The notes under the pieces are model-generated. The model did no database searches. It was not told the DNA's origin and was given only the letters and a program-made list of their open reading frames with translations. From contig JANTQF010000304.1 of NCBI GenBank assembly GCA_032988165.1, forward strand, positions 1-43,255: 43,255 nucleotides of DNA, read 5' to 3'. This document shows positions 1 through 10,914 of this stretch, piece after piece; position 1 is the stretch's first letter; each line of letters begins with the position of its first letter. The DNA is from Emmonsiellopsis sp. PD_33 (lineage: Eukaryota > Ascomycota > Eurotiomycetes > Onygenales > Ajellomycetaceae). A program made the position numbers and the translations under genes.

Positions 1-608
1 GGGGGTGGGGTGGGTGGGGGTGGGGGGTGGGGGCGGTGGTGGGTGTGGGGGGTGTGGGGTGTGGGGTGTGGGGGGGGGGATGTTGGTGGGTAGAGTAGGT
101 GGGGTGTTTGTTGGCTCAGGAAAATGTACAGAGAAAACTCTAGCAAACTTCATATACATATTCCTTGAACGGCGTCAATCGAATATTGAAAGACGATTGC
201 TACTTTCTACTCCCTCGCATACAGATGACATATTATTATAGAGGTCGGAAGTTGGGGGACTATCCGTGGCACGCACGGTTATCATTCTCCTCTTCGAAAA
301 TTTCTCCAGATTGTTAATGGAAGAATGAACGATGACCAGTTTCACAGATGATCAAGGTGTCTGCGGCTCAATTGGGGGCATCCAAGGTTTGATTCTGGTG
401 AGGTTGGGTATATATAGGAAGACCTCCCGATAACCAGCATTATTCTCCCGGCCCTCTCCCCCCCTGACGTAACAGAAAGCAAGATGCACACGTGCCAGAA
501 TCCCCTCGTTACGGTTCTGCTTCCAAAACCGGTAGTTGAGCCGTTCGATACCCGGGAGGGCAACACGGTTTCATCAAACAACAACTCAACATGGCAAAAA
601 TCAATAAA
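1..608. other. Intergenic stretch with G-rich low-complexity start
   Basis: No gene is supported here. Bases 1-79 are almost entirely G with scattered T on the + strand, with many runs of three or more G, so the tract is simple-sequence and could form G-quadruplexes; it is not the TTAGGG telomere repeat. A TATATATA box lies at 409-416 (+). The next ATG downstream (484) opens only a 61-codon frame that runs antisense into the 3' end of ncs2, so I do not call it. The rest probably holds the ncs2 3' untranslated region and terminator. Confidence 0.5.
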
Positions 609-1826
609 TCAGGTCGACGCAAGTGGTGGTGGACTTTTAAGATCCAACCGTGACCTCGCACACCCATAACACATCGTGCTAGTCACAGGTGGCCGGTCGG
701 TATCCTCCAACACATACTGTGAAGTCCCCATCCCACCGAGCGTAGCAGGATCCTCCTCCCCGCTCTTATCTACCGGCATACCACACAATAAACACTTAGA
801 TCCATCCCCCGACGATGACAGAGGCGAGGCTTGCAGTTTATCAATAGTCCGCACAATATTAGCCATCACACCGGGGTACTTTTCGCCCTGAGTCGCGACG
901 TAATGGGACATGACGTCCTCGATTGACATGTTCTTGTTCGACATGTTATCCATCGAGCGAGGCGTATCGGAGTCAGTGTCAACAAGTGATTTGGGAAGAC
1001 CCACAGAGGCGTACGAGGCGAGTTCGGACTTGAAGAGGTCGCGTAGCGGGAAATTGAACTGGATGCCCCAGGGCGACATGCCATCGCAGACTTCCCAGGG
1101 TAAGGAGAAACCACGGCCCTTGGCAACGCCTGCGAGGGCTTTCGAGGCCAGCCGGCTATCTGAGTCGCCCCATAATATTCCTTCGCATTGCTGCTCTCTT
1201 GCAACGGCGACGATTAGCCGCATGCGCAATATCCCGTCGATGTCCGCGCGTGATGTCGCTGAGGAAAGGGATGAGCGGAAATTGTCTAGACGCTCTTGAT
1301 CGCTTTTTGAGTCGTCATCTATAAATTCCGAGCCTGCATATTCGGATATAACCTCCTTGATGGCCGTGTCGTAGCGAAATATCGAGTGTAAGGGAACTTG
1401 AGAATAGGTGTGTAGTGGGTATGTTTCGCGGACTTGCTCGAGTCTATGGCTATCGGGCTGCGCAGAGGTTTCAACGTTCAAGACGTGGAGATTATAGGAA
1501 CGGCGCCCCAGGCTGTTTGCGGCCTGCCGCTCTAAATGGCGATCGAGGACATGAAGCAGGGTGAACGACGAAACTCCGAATGAGAGGGGCAAAAGCAATT
1601 TTATCTGTTTGTCTTTGGGAACATTTCGCGGCCGATATCTGTCCATGCGCCTCAAGACTTTCGAGCCTATGAACATCATAAAACATTCTCTGGGGAATAC
1701 TATCAGGTACTGCGCGAGAGTAAGGGGTGGTGAGTGAACCTACTTGCAGAGGTGCTTTTTCCGAGCATTCACGGCGGGGGGTTCCGTCTGGCAGTTGGTG
1801 CAGACGCTCACAGGTGTTGCTACCAT
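609..1826 (-). CDS. ncs2: Cytoplasmic tRNA 2-thiolation protein 2 (Ncs2/Ctu2)
   Basis: Ncs2/Ctu2 works with Ncs6/Ctu1 in the cytosol to transfer sulfur from Urm1 to the wobble uridine (U34) of Lys, Glu and Gln tRNAs. The proposed CDS is two exons, complement(609..1689, 1744..1826), 387 aa. The 54-base intron has donor GTAGGT and acceptor CCCCAG. The first exon supplies CTNC (C9, C12), and the joined frame gives HLCKECF (C27, C30), which form the family's N-terminal four-cysteine knuckle. The body has the expected PLSFGVSS and REQQCEGILWGDS segments, and the C-terminus has CLLC and CYGC pairs. The ATG at 1826 is chosen because it is needed to include the cysteine knuckle. The gene diverges from the PTM1-like gene across a 410-base shared promoter. 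The last few residues (after CYGCARS) are the least certain, since a small 3' intron cannot be excluded. Confidence 0.9.
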
Positions 1827-2236
1827 CGTGCTGCAGTGTAGTATAGAATAAATAACAAAATATACGGTCAAGGAAATGAATGCTTGAATTTGTTCGAATA
1901 TTGAGGGGTATCCATGAGACGGCGGCTATTTTTTTTCCTGGCCCGACGTCATTTGGCGGGCGGTTGCGAAGCGTCACGTGACTAGTTCACAGCGGCTAAT
2001 GCGGCTCCCAGACAAGGACGCGAGGCGTCTACTATCCAACCTTACGACCACTTTGCCATTCCGAGTTTCACGAACGAGCAGTTCGCAACATTCCCGTCAA
2101 AGCTCAATATATATACCCCATGTCCCGGCACTACTCAGGTAACCGGGTACACGATATTCTCATTTCCGTCATCAGTTCGACGCTGAAAGCTGGTCTCAAC
2201 TCGTGACGCTTGCGGTAGCTTCCGCTCCTAACCACA
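1827..2236. promoter_or_regulatory. Divergent promoter, ncs2 / PTM1-like gene
   Basis: This 410-base region separates two start codons pointing away from each other. It contains a CGACGTCAT element (about 1944-1952, similar to a bZIP/CRE site), a CACGTG E-box at 1975-1980, and a TATATATA box at 2108-2115 oriented correctly for the PTM1-like gene about 120 bases before its ATG. Which factors bind is inference. No ORF is credible here. Confidence 0.5.
2108..2115 (+). promoter_or_regulatory. TATA box of the PTM1-like gene
   Basis: TATATATA lies 122 bases before the ATG at 2237, on the coding strand. The position is plausible for a fungal TATA box allowing for a short leader; the transcription start itself is not visible. 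Confidence 0.45.
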
Positions 2237-4174
2237 ATGAAGGGATTACTCGGCTCCCTTTTCATATCGGGCTTACTTGCAACGGGGGTGCTCGCTAATG
2301 ATGTGGAACTGGTAAGTACGGAATCCTGTTATCAAATACCTTTATAATGCTGATACTTTATTTCTGTTTTAGAAACAAGATGAAGCCCACCGACAACAAT
2401 GCTCCGGAATGTACGGCCGGAAGTCATGGGGAGGAGATCAGGATCCGTTTATACTAGTTACACTTGAAAAGGGTGAAAAGAAGGAAACAGACCCCCTCGT
2501 GAGCTTGGTAATATTTGAATGGAAGGACGAAGAGTTAATTGGGCGATACCGGGAGGGTGATACGGAACAGGCAGGCCTACTATATATCACCTATGCAGTG
2601 TCGTTCAGAGACTAATTCATACCAGATTCGAAAAGAACAAATATGTGACCAAGACACTATCGAAGCCGGACTTTGTACGCAGGAACAACTGGGTGCTTTT
2701 ATTCTCAGTGAAGATGCCGAGGGGAAATCGAAATCGCCCATTGTCTCGACCGCCATCCATCTAAATGACCCTAAGCCCATCAATTACGCCGTACCGCGTA
2801 CCGGGTTCTATTGCGTCCTCACGTATGGCTTCTCCGAACAGGATTATAAGGGGGTGGTGTCGTTCCGGAATGCGTATGGAGAGCTTCCTGCTCCGCAGAT
2901 TGCGAAGCTCCCGTTCTACGGGGCTCTCACGATTGTCTATGCCGTGATTGGGGTGTATGTTTCCCCATAGGATGGAATCTATTGCCGGTTCGAAGACTAA
3001 CAGTTTTAGGTTTTGGGCATTCTTATACGTACAAAATCGCCATGATATTTGTGAGTTCATTGCTTCATTTCCTTCCCTTTCCCCTATGAGTTCTCTTGCT
3101 AATATTCATGAAGTGCCCGTTCAGAATTATATTACCGCTATCATCGTATTCCTTATTGTTGAACAGCTTATGACATGGGGCTTTTATGGTCAGTCGTACT
3201 TCCACGCCCAGTGACTTCCCATCTAACATATTATCAGATTATCAAAATCGTCATGGTGCAAATGCACTCCAGAAAGTACTTATGGTTATCGTCGCTATCC
3301 TCAATGCTGGTCGAAACTCCTTCTCCTTTTTCCTGCTTCTCATCGTTTGCATGGGCTATGGTGTCGTGAAACCTTCCCTCGGCCGCACCATGGTCTACGT
3401 CCGGTTCCTCGCCATTGCCCACTTTGTATTTGGCGTCATCTACGCTGTTGCCAGTCTTTCTATCACGCCTGATAGCGCAGGGCCCTTGGTTTTACTTGTC
3501 ATCCTTCCCCTTGCAGGCACACTAACGGCCTTCTATGTTTGGACACTAAACTCGCTGAGCGCCACGATGAAAGATCTGATTGACAGGAAGCAAAAGGTCA
3601 AAGCTTTGATGTATAAAAAGCTCTGGTGGTGCATACTAGGCAGCATCATCGTCATTTTCGGATTCTTTTTCATCAACTCGTTCGTGTTCGCCAGCCGAAG
3701 TGCTGCCGATTTTGTGCCGGACCACTGGAAGTCGAGATGGTTTGTTTTGGATGGCTGGCTCAACATCGTCTACCTGTTCGATATTGCGTTTGTCGCATAT
3801 TTGTGGAGGCCGACAGCGAACAACAGGCGATTCGCAATGAGTGATGAGGTACGCTTAGAATAACCCCTATCCATTATATAATCTATGTCTAACCTCCTTC
3901 ATAGCTTGCTCAAGAAGACGACGGGTTCGAGATCCACTCCTTTGCCAGCTCATTTGACGAGGAAGAAGGCCATGAAATGGGTCCAGGCCGCCCTGAGCGG
4001 GATCTGTCCCCAGTTCCACCAAAGCCAATGGCGCCGTCGCAACAGCAAAACCGGCCGTCTCTTGATGGCGAGACTATCTTCGCAGTTGGAGAAGACGGAG
4101 ACAGATGGTCTGACGAGGATGAATCACCCCGAAATTCAACTGAAAGAAAACGGCTTATGCATAAGGATGATTAA
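2237..4174 (+). CDS. ptm1: PTM1/GOST-family Golgi seven-transmembrane protein (Lung_7-TM_R)
   Basis: The proposed CDS is seven exons: 2237..2311, 2373..2570, 2626..2954, 3010..3050, 3114..3188, 3238..3848, 3905..4174 (532 aa). Family members are Golgi/endosomal membrane proteins implicated in trafficking; no enzymatic role is known. Residues 1-20 form a signal peptide ending VLA. A luminal domain with paired cysteines (QQCSG, EQICDQDT, GLC, GFYC) follows. The seven membrane segments begin near LPFYGALTIVYAVIGVFW and include the family-typical QNRHGANALQKVLMVIVA stretch. The acidic cytosolic tail ends in KRLMHKDD. The second intron (2571-2625) starts with GC, not GT: CAG|GCAGGC joined to ACCAG is the only join found that keeps frame into IRKEQICDQDT, and it has a CTAAT branch point. 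Exon 4 is only 41 bases. Identification rests on overall family resemblance. Confidence 0.88.
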
Positions 4175-6019
4175 TTTTTCAGAGGATTGATGAGCTTGGA
4201 TTTCTTGATTTTTTGTAGTCTCTTCCCCCCTTCCTTTACTTTATGACCTCACTTGTATGCTTTCCCGGTTTTTTGTATGCTGGTTCCTAATTTTCTCCTT
4301 CTCTTTTTCGTTTTCTTTTTTCCTCCCTTTTGACTATTGGGGCGTTTTTATTCAAAGGGATCTATCTATCTGGCTTTTACCTTTTTCATTCTTCATCCCT
4401 TCTTGTTTTACTGTCCTAATATACTGTACTTTTTGGTTCTTCTATTATCAGCATCCTAGCCCAAGGTTCATTCATAGACTAGGTGATGTACGACTGGTTT
4501 CCTCTGCCTCTAGCCACAAGCAAAATATGGATCATGATTCAAACCTTGTTTTTGACTCCTCTTACCTGATACATTACCTACAGCTAATCTTTGATCATCA
4601 TCTCATGCAAGCTGGCTAGCATCTCAATCCCCCAACTTTTGATCATGAGCGCAAGATATAAAACCATATTTGCAGCTTGTGGCCATTGATACAATTCAAA
4701 TGAAAGATAAAATGTTACCAGTGCCCTTACTAAAAAATAAGAGTGGTTGTATTCCAAAGACGGTAGTAACCCTTCTAGAAACTAGAATACAGACCAATGG
4801 CCATTCTACGCATACTTTACCTACCTCCCTTTTACACCAATCATTAAGGAAATAATTAGCACTAGATATAAGGAAGTCAGGGGGACTCGAAAGCGACTGG
4901 CAATCGTCTGGTTCTGAAGAGTCAATTGTCCGTGCTTGAGTAACCATGATGCCTCGCCTACCACCCCTGACTACCTCCTTTAAGTGGCTTAGTTACTCAT
5001 AACCATCATTCAAACTGGCTGCTTGGCTGAGACTCATTTACCAGCATCAGTTAATACTCTAAAGTTCTCAATCCAGAGGTACAAAACAGTGGTGGAAAAT
5101 ACACCAAAACAATTCCATCACAGGGGAGGATGAGGGAAACCACAATATGATCATATCCTATTTACATACCCATGTAAGCTTGATAGAAGGGATTCCCTGT
5201 CATTATCGGTTAACTAGTTATTGCAAATCCATCCTGACAAAGGCTGCTTGCTTGATATGGCACTTAATCCCACCAGCTCTGTTATTAATTCAAAGTCAAG
5301 TTCCTCGCAAGGGGGGGTATTAATTTATGGTTCTAGCCAATTTATAACCTGCAGTCAGACTTTAGTGTTTTATTTTCTCTCCATGTAACCATGCATTAGA
5401 AGCCCAGGCCCCCCAAGAGAATGATAGACCTACCAATCTGGACAGGCACGGCCCGCTACATCTTACTTCATTGCCGGCCCGAAGCCGAAAACGCATTAGT
5501 AACTTAGCCAGGTCGACCGGGATTCTGGCTTGGATTTTTGAAAATATCTCTCCGCGGAGTCGATTTACGGCCAGGTATATCCCAGCCGAAGAGCTGATGC
5601 CCCTCCATTCGGATGGGTGGATATTCCCCAGGCTTTTAATCTATCCTGCCACGCGCTGGTCCGGGCGCTCAGCAATGCCGTTCTCGGCATTCCCCTTGTA
5701 AAGTCAATTGGGAGTACGTGATATGTAATATATGGCCGAAATGGGCGGAGTCGGCATATCACTTTGCGCAAAGTCGGCAAGGTGATGGGTGGAGGAATGG
5801 AAGGGATATGGGTGCCTGTTTTGTACGATTTCTTTTACCCCGGACTGTGCATTTAATTTATTATTCCTTATTGCCCGTTGCGTGCGGCCTTTTGATCCCC
5901 TGCTGGGAAAAATATGGCCCAGTACAAAAAGGAGGACACCAGCCCATTAAAAATAATTCTTTGGCGTTAGTATCTGATTCCTCAAATCGAGCTTGTTTGC
6001 CTTTACGCTCTACCGGCCA
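4175..6019. other. Long intergenic region before the GMC gene
   Basis: These 1.85 kb hold no convincing gene. The first part (4190-4500) is pyrimidine-rich, as expected for a 3' untranslated/terminator region of the PTM1-like gene. The middle (4600-5400) is AT-rich with many stops in all frames. A TAACTAGTTA palindrome sits at 5211-5220. The last several hundred bases presumably hold the promoter of the GMC oxidoreductase. The ORFs at 4257-4619 and 5471-5701 have low-complexity or unrecognisable translations and no splice support. Confidence 0.5.
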
Positions 6020-8307
6020 ATGAAGAACATGGCTCGTTCTGTTGTTGCTCTTTTCTGCTCCTGGTTGTTGCTGGAGCTGGTGCATGGCGCTCCGCTTCAT
6101 GCAAGATATGCGACCGTCATCAAGAGGCAAGATGACTTGCTGGATGAATATGACTTCATCATCGTGGGTGGTGGCACTGCTGGCCTCACGGTGGCCGACC
6201 GTCTCAGCGAGAGCGGAGAGAGTAAGTAGAATAGGTCTCCAGTGGCTTGGCTTTATGTTGGTTTGTATGATTAACCACTCCTTAGATACCGTGTTGGTCA
6301 TCGAATATGGTTATCTAGATCATTCCACTTCCATTACTCATCTAGGACCTCAGGATCCTAATAATCCTCCTGTGGAGGAGCATTCCGGCGCTACCCGCTT
6401 TTATAACATGACCTCCACGCCGCAGGAATTTATGGACGGCGAAACCAAGCAGGTACCATGCGGAGCTGTCGTGGGAGGTAGTTCGGCTGTCAATGGTATG
6501 CTTTTCGACCGGGGGTCAGCCGAGGACTATGACGCTATTGTATGGGCGACGGCAGGTGAAGATGGAGAGGAGCCGGAGGAATATGCAAATGAATGGGGTT
6601 GGGAAAATCTGCTCCCGTCCTTTAAAAAGAGCGTTACTTTCCACCCTCCCACAGAGAAGATGGTTGAAGATTATGGGATGACTAGTGACGAGGAGGCGGC
6701 ATATGGTGGGGAGACACTCATTCATTCCAGTTTCCCGGCATTCCAGTGGGAGACCACCTGTAAGTGACGTCCTGTTGTTCTCCAAGACTTCCAAATATCA
6801 CGTCTGATCGTATCTCAGTGCGGGTTTGGGAGGCCTACAAATCTGTCCCTGGAGTCGAGTTTCCTGTGGAAGGCGCAGACGGCCACGCAGTGGGTGTCTT
6901 TTGGATTCCAAATTCAATTGACCCTTCAACAAGAACACGGTCATATTCCATGCTTGGGCATTACGAAGACCTCGGTCCACGAGAGAACTACCATCTCCTT
7001 GCCGGATATCGGGGGACCCGTGTAGTCGTCGGTGAATCAGACTCCGAGACAAGGCCATGGGCAGCAAAAGGAGTCGTCATCACACCTCGTGATGGTGAGA
7101 TAGATGAAGAGGAGGGGCCCCGTACGATCGGCGTCACCAAAGAAGTGGTGGTTTCCGCGGGCACATTCCATACGCCGCAGGTTTTGCAGCGGAGTGGCAT
7201 CGGGCCCACAGCCGTGTTAGAAGCTGCAGGAGTAGAAGTTAAAGTCGACCTCCCCGGAGTTGGGCTGAATTTGCAAGACCATATAAATTGGGCTGTGGGA
7301 TTCAACTGTGCGTATGACCTTCGTCGTAGCAAGCACTGGCTAACTTCGAAGCAGTCACGAAGGATGCATGGCCAAATCCCAACACCCTTTATACCAACGA
7401 GACCTTCGCGAATGAGTCCCTGGTCGCCTGGGAGAAAGATAGGAGTGGTACAGTTGGCCCTATGGCCTTTTATAAGCCCTAGATACTAATTCAGGCTAGG
7501 ACCATATTCTGCCAATGTCAACAGCGGCGCTTTCCTTCCCCTCTCGGTGTTTTCAAACAGGTCCCAGGAGATTATCGCAGCAGTGCTTGAACAGGATCCG
7601 GCTGCACATCTTCCCGAGGGAGTAGACAGCACTTATCTCGAAGGATACAAATCACAACTCAGGGCTCTTCTGCGGCAATACAACAGCACCAACTCTGCAG
7701 TGATCGAATCTCTCTTCTCGGGACGGCCAGGCCAGAGTATCGTACACCTTAAGCCACTATCCCGAGGCACCGTAATGCTAGACCCTGAAGACGACTGGAA
7801 TGGTCGAGGTGATGTTGAGCCGGTTGTTGACTATCGGACACTGTCCAATCCTGTGGACCTTGACCTGCTGGTAGAGATGTTCAAGTTTAGCCGGTATTTT
7901 CATGGCACTGAGGCCATGGTTGAATCACTTGGTCCCGTGGAAGTGTCTCCAGGGGGTGAAGTTGTTCCTTTCGAACCCACCGAGGAGACAACAGTCGAGG
8001 ATGCAGCGAAGGCATGGCTTCGAGGAGCGATATCGCCCACTACTGGCCACCCGGTTGGCACTGCATCTATAGGCCCACAGGAGCTAGGTCACGTAGTCGG
8101 AGCAGATTTGAGAGTTCATGGTGTGGAAGGACTGAGTGTGGCGGACAACTCGGTGCTGACTATCCTTCCGGGAACTCATACGTCCTCGACGGCTTATGCA
8201 ATTGGAGAAAAGGTAAGCGTTCCGCTAAACCATGAGACTCTCGTCATCCTTCTAACAATAATATATAGGCTGCCGATTTGATCCTTAGGAGGTTCTCGAG
8301 TGAGTAG
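6020..8307 (+). CDS. Secreted GMC-family FAD-dependent oxidoreductase
   Basis: GMC enzymes use FAD to oxidise alcohols, sugars or aryl alcohols. The proposed CDS is six exons: 6020..6221, 6286..6759, 6819..7307, 7355..7447, 7500..8212, 8269..8307 (669 aa). A hydrophobic leader at residues 8-23 ends VHGAP, so it is probably secreted. The dinucleotide-binding motif is DFIIVGGGTAGLTVADRL (residues 45-62). GMC signature 1 appears as CGAVVGGSSAVNGMLF and signature 2 as GTFHTPQVLQRSGIG. The C-terminus has HPVGTAS with H603 and the second catalytic position H646 in GTHTSST; their 43-residue spacing is the same as the two active-site histidines of glucose oxidase (His516/His559). Substrate cannot be assigned: aryl-alcohol oxidase, glucose dehydrogenase and related types share these motifs. 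The ATG at 6029 is an alternative start that also keeps the leader. Intron 4 uses acceptor GCTAG after an upstream TCAG; only the former keeps frame. Confidence 0.9.
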
Positions 8308-8927
8308 GCCGTGTAATCACTCCATATTTTTCTTCTTTATAGGGGAAGCGGTTGGATTGGATGAGATGAGAGGAACAGTACGAGCCAAAGTTCTGCGTCA
8401 ATAGGCTTCTCATGCTAGGTCAACCTGATATTCGGGACTCTCCAGCGTATGCTAGCCCTTTTTAAAAAGCAAACACTCGCAATCAAAAAATTATTGGCGC
8501 CTGTCAGCCGCGTGTAGATTGGAAAGGGGAGGGTAATTAAAGCCGAGTAACCAGCTGTTTCCTTGCAAAACAAGGACACCAGTTTGCGAGCGTAATGTAG
8601 CCTAATGAGCTAAACTTTTGCAATCAATCCAGTGTGGAAAGTTGGGTGGTTCGTGATACCAGAGGATAGTGAGGAGAAGTTGGAGACTGGATGGAGGTTG
8701 AAGATACAATGCTGTCCCCGCGCTTATGTAATAGTTAACTACCGCACCCCTCCGCTTGATCGGTTCACGCTCTGTATACAAACATTTCTGACTCACCACC
8801 ACCACTCATTCTCTCTCTGCGTATCTTGCCATCAAAATCCTCTCCTCCTCGTCCACTCATTTCTCTATCCCTTCCGCAGCCTCCCAGACTAAAAAGACCC
8901 CTCAATCGCCCCCGCGCGATCCCGACA
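8308..8927. promoter_or_regulatory. Intergenic region and promoter of the DUF1308 gene
   Basis: These 620 bases hold the 3' end of the GMC gene and the promoter of the DUF1308 gene. A TAATAGTTAACTACC palindromic element lies at 8729-8743, an exact 15-base match to 37655-37669. C/T-rich sequence at 8798-8880 precedes the chosen ATG, as is common in fungal leaders. No separate gene is seen. Confidence 0.4.
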
Positions 8928-10670
8928 ATGTCCACGCACCCAACCCATACCCCGCCACAACCACAACCACAAGCACAAGCACAAGCACAAACCAGCAAAG
9001 CCCTCGCCTCCTCCCTCCTCTCCGAATGCACGACGCTCCTCTCCGAACTAACATTCCTCCAATCCCACCTCGCCTCGCTCGAAAAACCCAACCTCGTCGA
9101 ACTCCGCCAGTTCAAGTCCTTCGTGCAATCGGAGCTGAAATCGCTGGAGAAATTGGCCGAGCAGGCTGCGAAAACGGCCACTCCGGTTGATGGGGACGGA
9201 ACGGGGGCTGAGAGTAACAACAACGAGGATGATGACGGGGAGCTAGATGAGGCGGAGGTGCGGGTACTACATTCGTTGCGGTCGTCGAATCTACCATTCT
9301 ACTCGGCTGTGTGGAAGGTGGGGAAGACGGAGTGTACGGGGCTGGTTGCGTTCAGCAAGCGGTTTTACTGGTATAAATCTAAGAGGCCTGTTTCTGCTGG
9401 AGGTGGGATAGGGCAGGCGGCGGATAGTGATATCACGCGCTCGCTACACGGACTACAAGTTTCTGGGGACGAGAGCAAAGTGGTCGATGATCAAGCAAAG
9501 TCTGACCTGCAGAAAAGGAGTGTGCTCGTGGATATAGTGGCTGATAATGGGGAGGAATGGGTTAAAGTGTCTACTATCACACCTAGCAGGCTACTGTTCG
9601 AGTTGGCCAAGAGGGGTTGGGAAATGGGCTATGATTCGGGCTCTGAGAATGGTGGCAGCGAAGATGCTGAAGAACCGTACAGATTGCAAAATGACGACAG
9701 CGGTGACGATGATGAAGATGAGATTGAATTGGTAAGGCTTGCTATGGACATGAAAAAAGCCGCAGAGCTGGTCAGGGTTAGATATAGGCACCCCCGGATA
9801 CGTTTCGTGCTTCCCAAAATCATCGAAGGGAAAACACACGAGATCGACGCCATTATCAAAGAGATTCGGAAGGTAGGGGTCATAGTAGAATGCGGTGCAG
9901 ATCCAGAAGATGGGACGGAACACGCGTCGACTTCCAATGGAACCAACGGCCATCAGCCACCCAAGCCATTGGAAGACCTCCTTCCTGTATTACTACCGGA
10001 TCCTCATCCGCATATGACTTCGACATTAAATGTCGACTGCACGCTGCTCCTAGCCCTCGTTTCCGATTTATCACACTATCATCATATTGATCCGTCACCA
10101 AGCCATCATCGCGCGATTCGCCGGCAAATTGAACTCGAAACGAAACAACCGTTGGTACCGTCTGAACTTTGGCCGGCCATGGGCAACAGACATCTAGTGT
10201 GCACTCAAGAAGCCGCTAAGAGAATGAATGAAATTGTCGACACGATTGGTACTCCCACGGAGAGGACAAGAACCAAACTGATCATGGGTCAAATGGATAA
10301 ACCCCTTCCGAGAGAGGATATAGTATCGCAGTTTCAGGAATTATCAGACCACAGCGTTCCATTGGACTGGAACCTTCCTATCAAAGTTGTCGATGCTCAG
10401 GTCGAGATTGAGAGTGGCTGGAAAGATGGTCGTCTGACAGGCCCTGCCCAGATAGTTGCGAGCCAGCTAAGCGACATCAACAGGAGCGTCTTTCTGTATG
10501 GTTGGGTAACTTGTCTCATGACGATATCAAGCAATCGGACGGTGGCGAAACAAATCGAGGTCCTCGTTGAGGAAAACAGAAACGGAGATGACGATTTGGC
10601 AGGGCCGTTGGTTTGGGTGTGCGATACCGCAAGGAGTCTGGTCGGCAAGGACAGCAACAGGAAGCCCTGA
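8928..10670 (+). CDS. DUF1308 family protein (C7orf25/UPF0415-like)
   Basis: This is a single-exon gene of 580 aa if it starts at 8928; the frame stays open upstream to about 8826, but the ATG in context CACAATGTC is preferred. The first 60 residues are proline/glutamine-rich followed by a helical LLSELTFLQSHLASLEK segment. A conserved core begins with VRVLHSLRSSNLPFYSAVW, then has YWYKSKRPV, VLVDIVADNGEEWVKVST and RVRYRHPRIRFVLPKI, all typical of the family whose human member is C7orf25. Acidic stretches (DDSGDDDEDEIE) interrupt it. The C-terminal part, LNVDCTLLLALVSDL and later GNRHLVCTQEAAKRMNEI, is the DUF1308 region, which has been grouped with PIN-like nuclease folds; whether it cuts RNA is unknown. 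The gene converges on swd2, with 244 bases between the stop codons. Confidence 0.85.
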   Translation: MSTHPTHTPPQPQPQAQAQAQTSKALASSLLSECTTLLSELTFLQSHLASLEKPNLVELRQFKSFVQSELKSLEKLAEQAAKTATPVDGDGTGAESNNNEDDDGELDEAEVRVLHSLRSSNLPFYSAVWKVGKTECTGLVAFSKRFYWYKSKRPVSAGGGIGQAADSDITRSLHGLQVSGDESKVVDDQAKSDLQKRSVLVDIVADNGEEWVKVSTITPSRLLFELAKRGWEMGYDSGSENGGSEDAEEPYRLQNDDSGDDDEDEIELVRLAMDMKKAAELVRVRYRHPRIRFVLPKIIEGKTHEIDAIIKEIRKVGVIVECGADPEDGTEHASTSNGTNGHQPPKPLEDLLPVLLPDPHPHMTSTLNVDCTLLLALVSDLSHYHHIDPSPSHHRAIRRQIELETKQPLVPSELWPAMGNRHLVCTQEAAKRMNEIVDTIGTPTERTRTKLIMGQMDKPLPREDIVSQFQELSDHSVPLDWNLPIKVVDAQVEIESGWKDGRLTGPAQIVASQLSDINRSVFLYGWVTCLMTISSNRTVAKQIEVLVEENRNGDDDLAGPLVWVCDTARSLVGKDSNRKP

Positions 10671-10914
10671 ATGCCACCCGATATCTTCAGGGGTATATAG
10701 CAAACGAACACCTGGAAATACAAAAAGAATGATACCTCAACGTTCCTATTACCCTTGCACTGGCCAAATGTTAGACTCCGGTCTGTGGTTGTAGGGGCAG
10801 GTACCCAGCAAGGCGAATGAACACCAAGGACCAAGTTGGCTCGCGGAAGAAGCCAGCAATTGTTCAATTTTTCGATCCATACCCGTAGTGGAAAATAACA
10901 GGGCGAAATGCACC

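Noticed and set aside
1..79. Possible telomere at the window start
   Set aside because: The tract is G/T-rich but has no TTAGGG or other regular telomeric unit.
484..669. Short + strand ORF 70 bases after a TATATATA box
   Set aside because: Its 61-residue product has no recognisable features and it runs antisense into the coding end of ncs2; a non-coding transcript remains possible.
4600..5400. AT-rich stretch considered as a degenerate transposon
   Set aside because: No terminal repeats, no transposase-like frame and no repeated segment seen elsewhere in the window.
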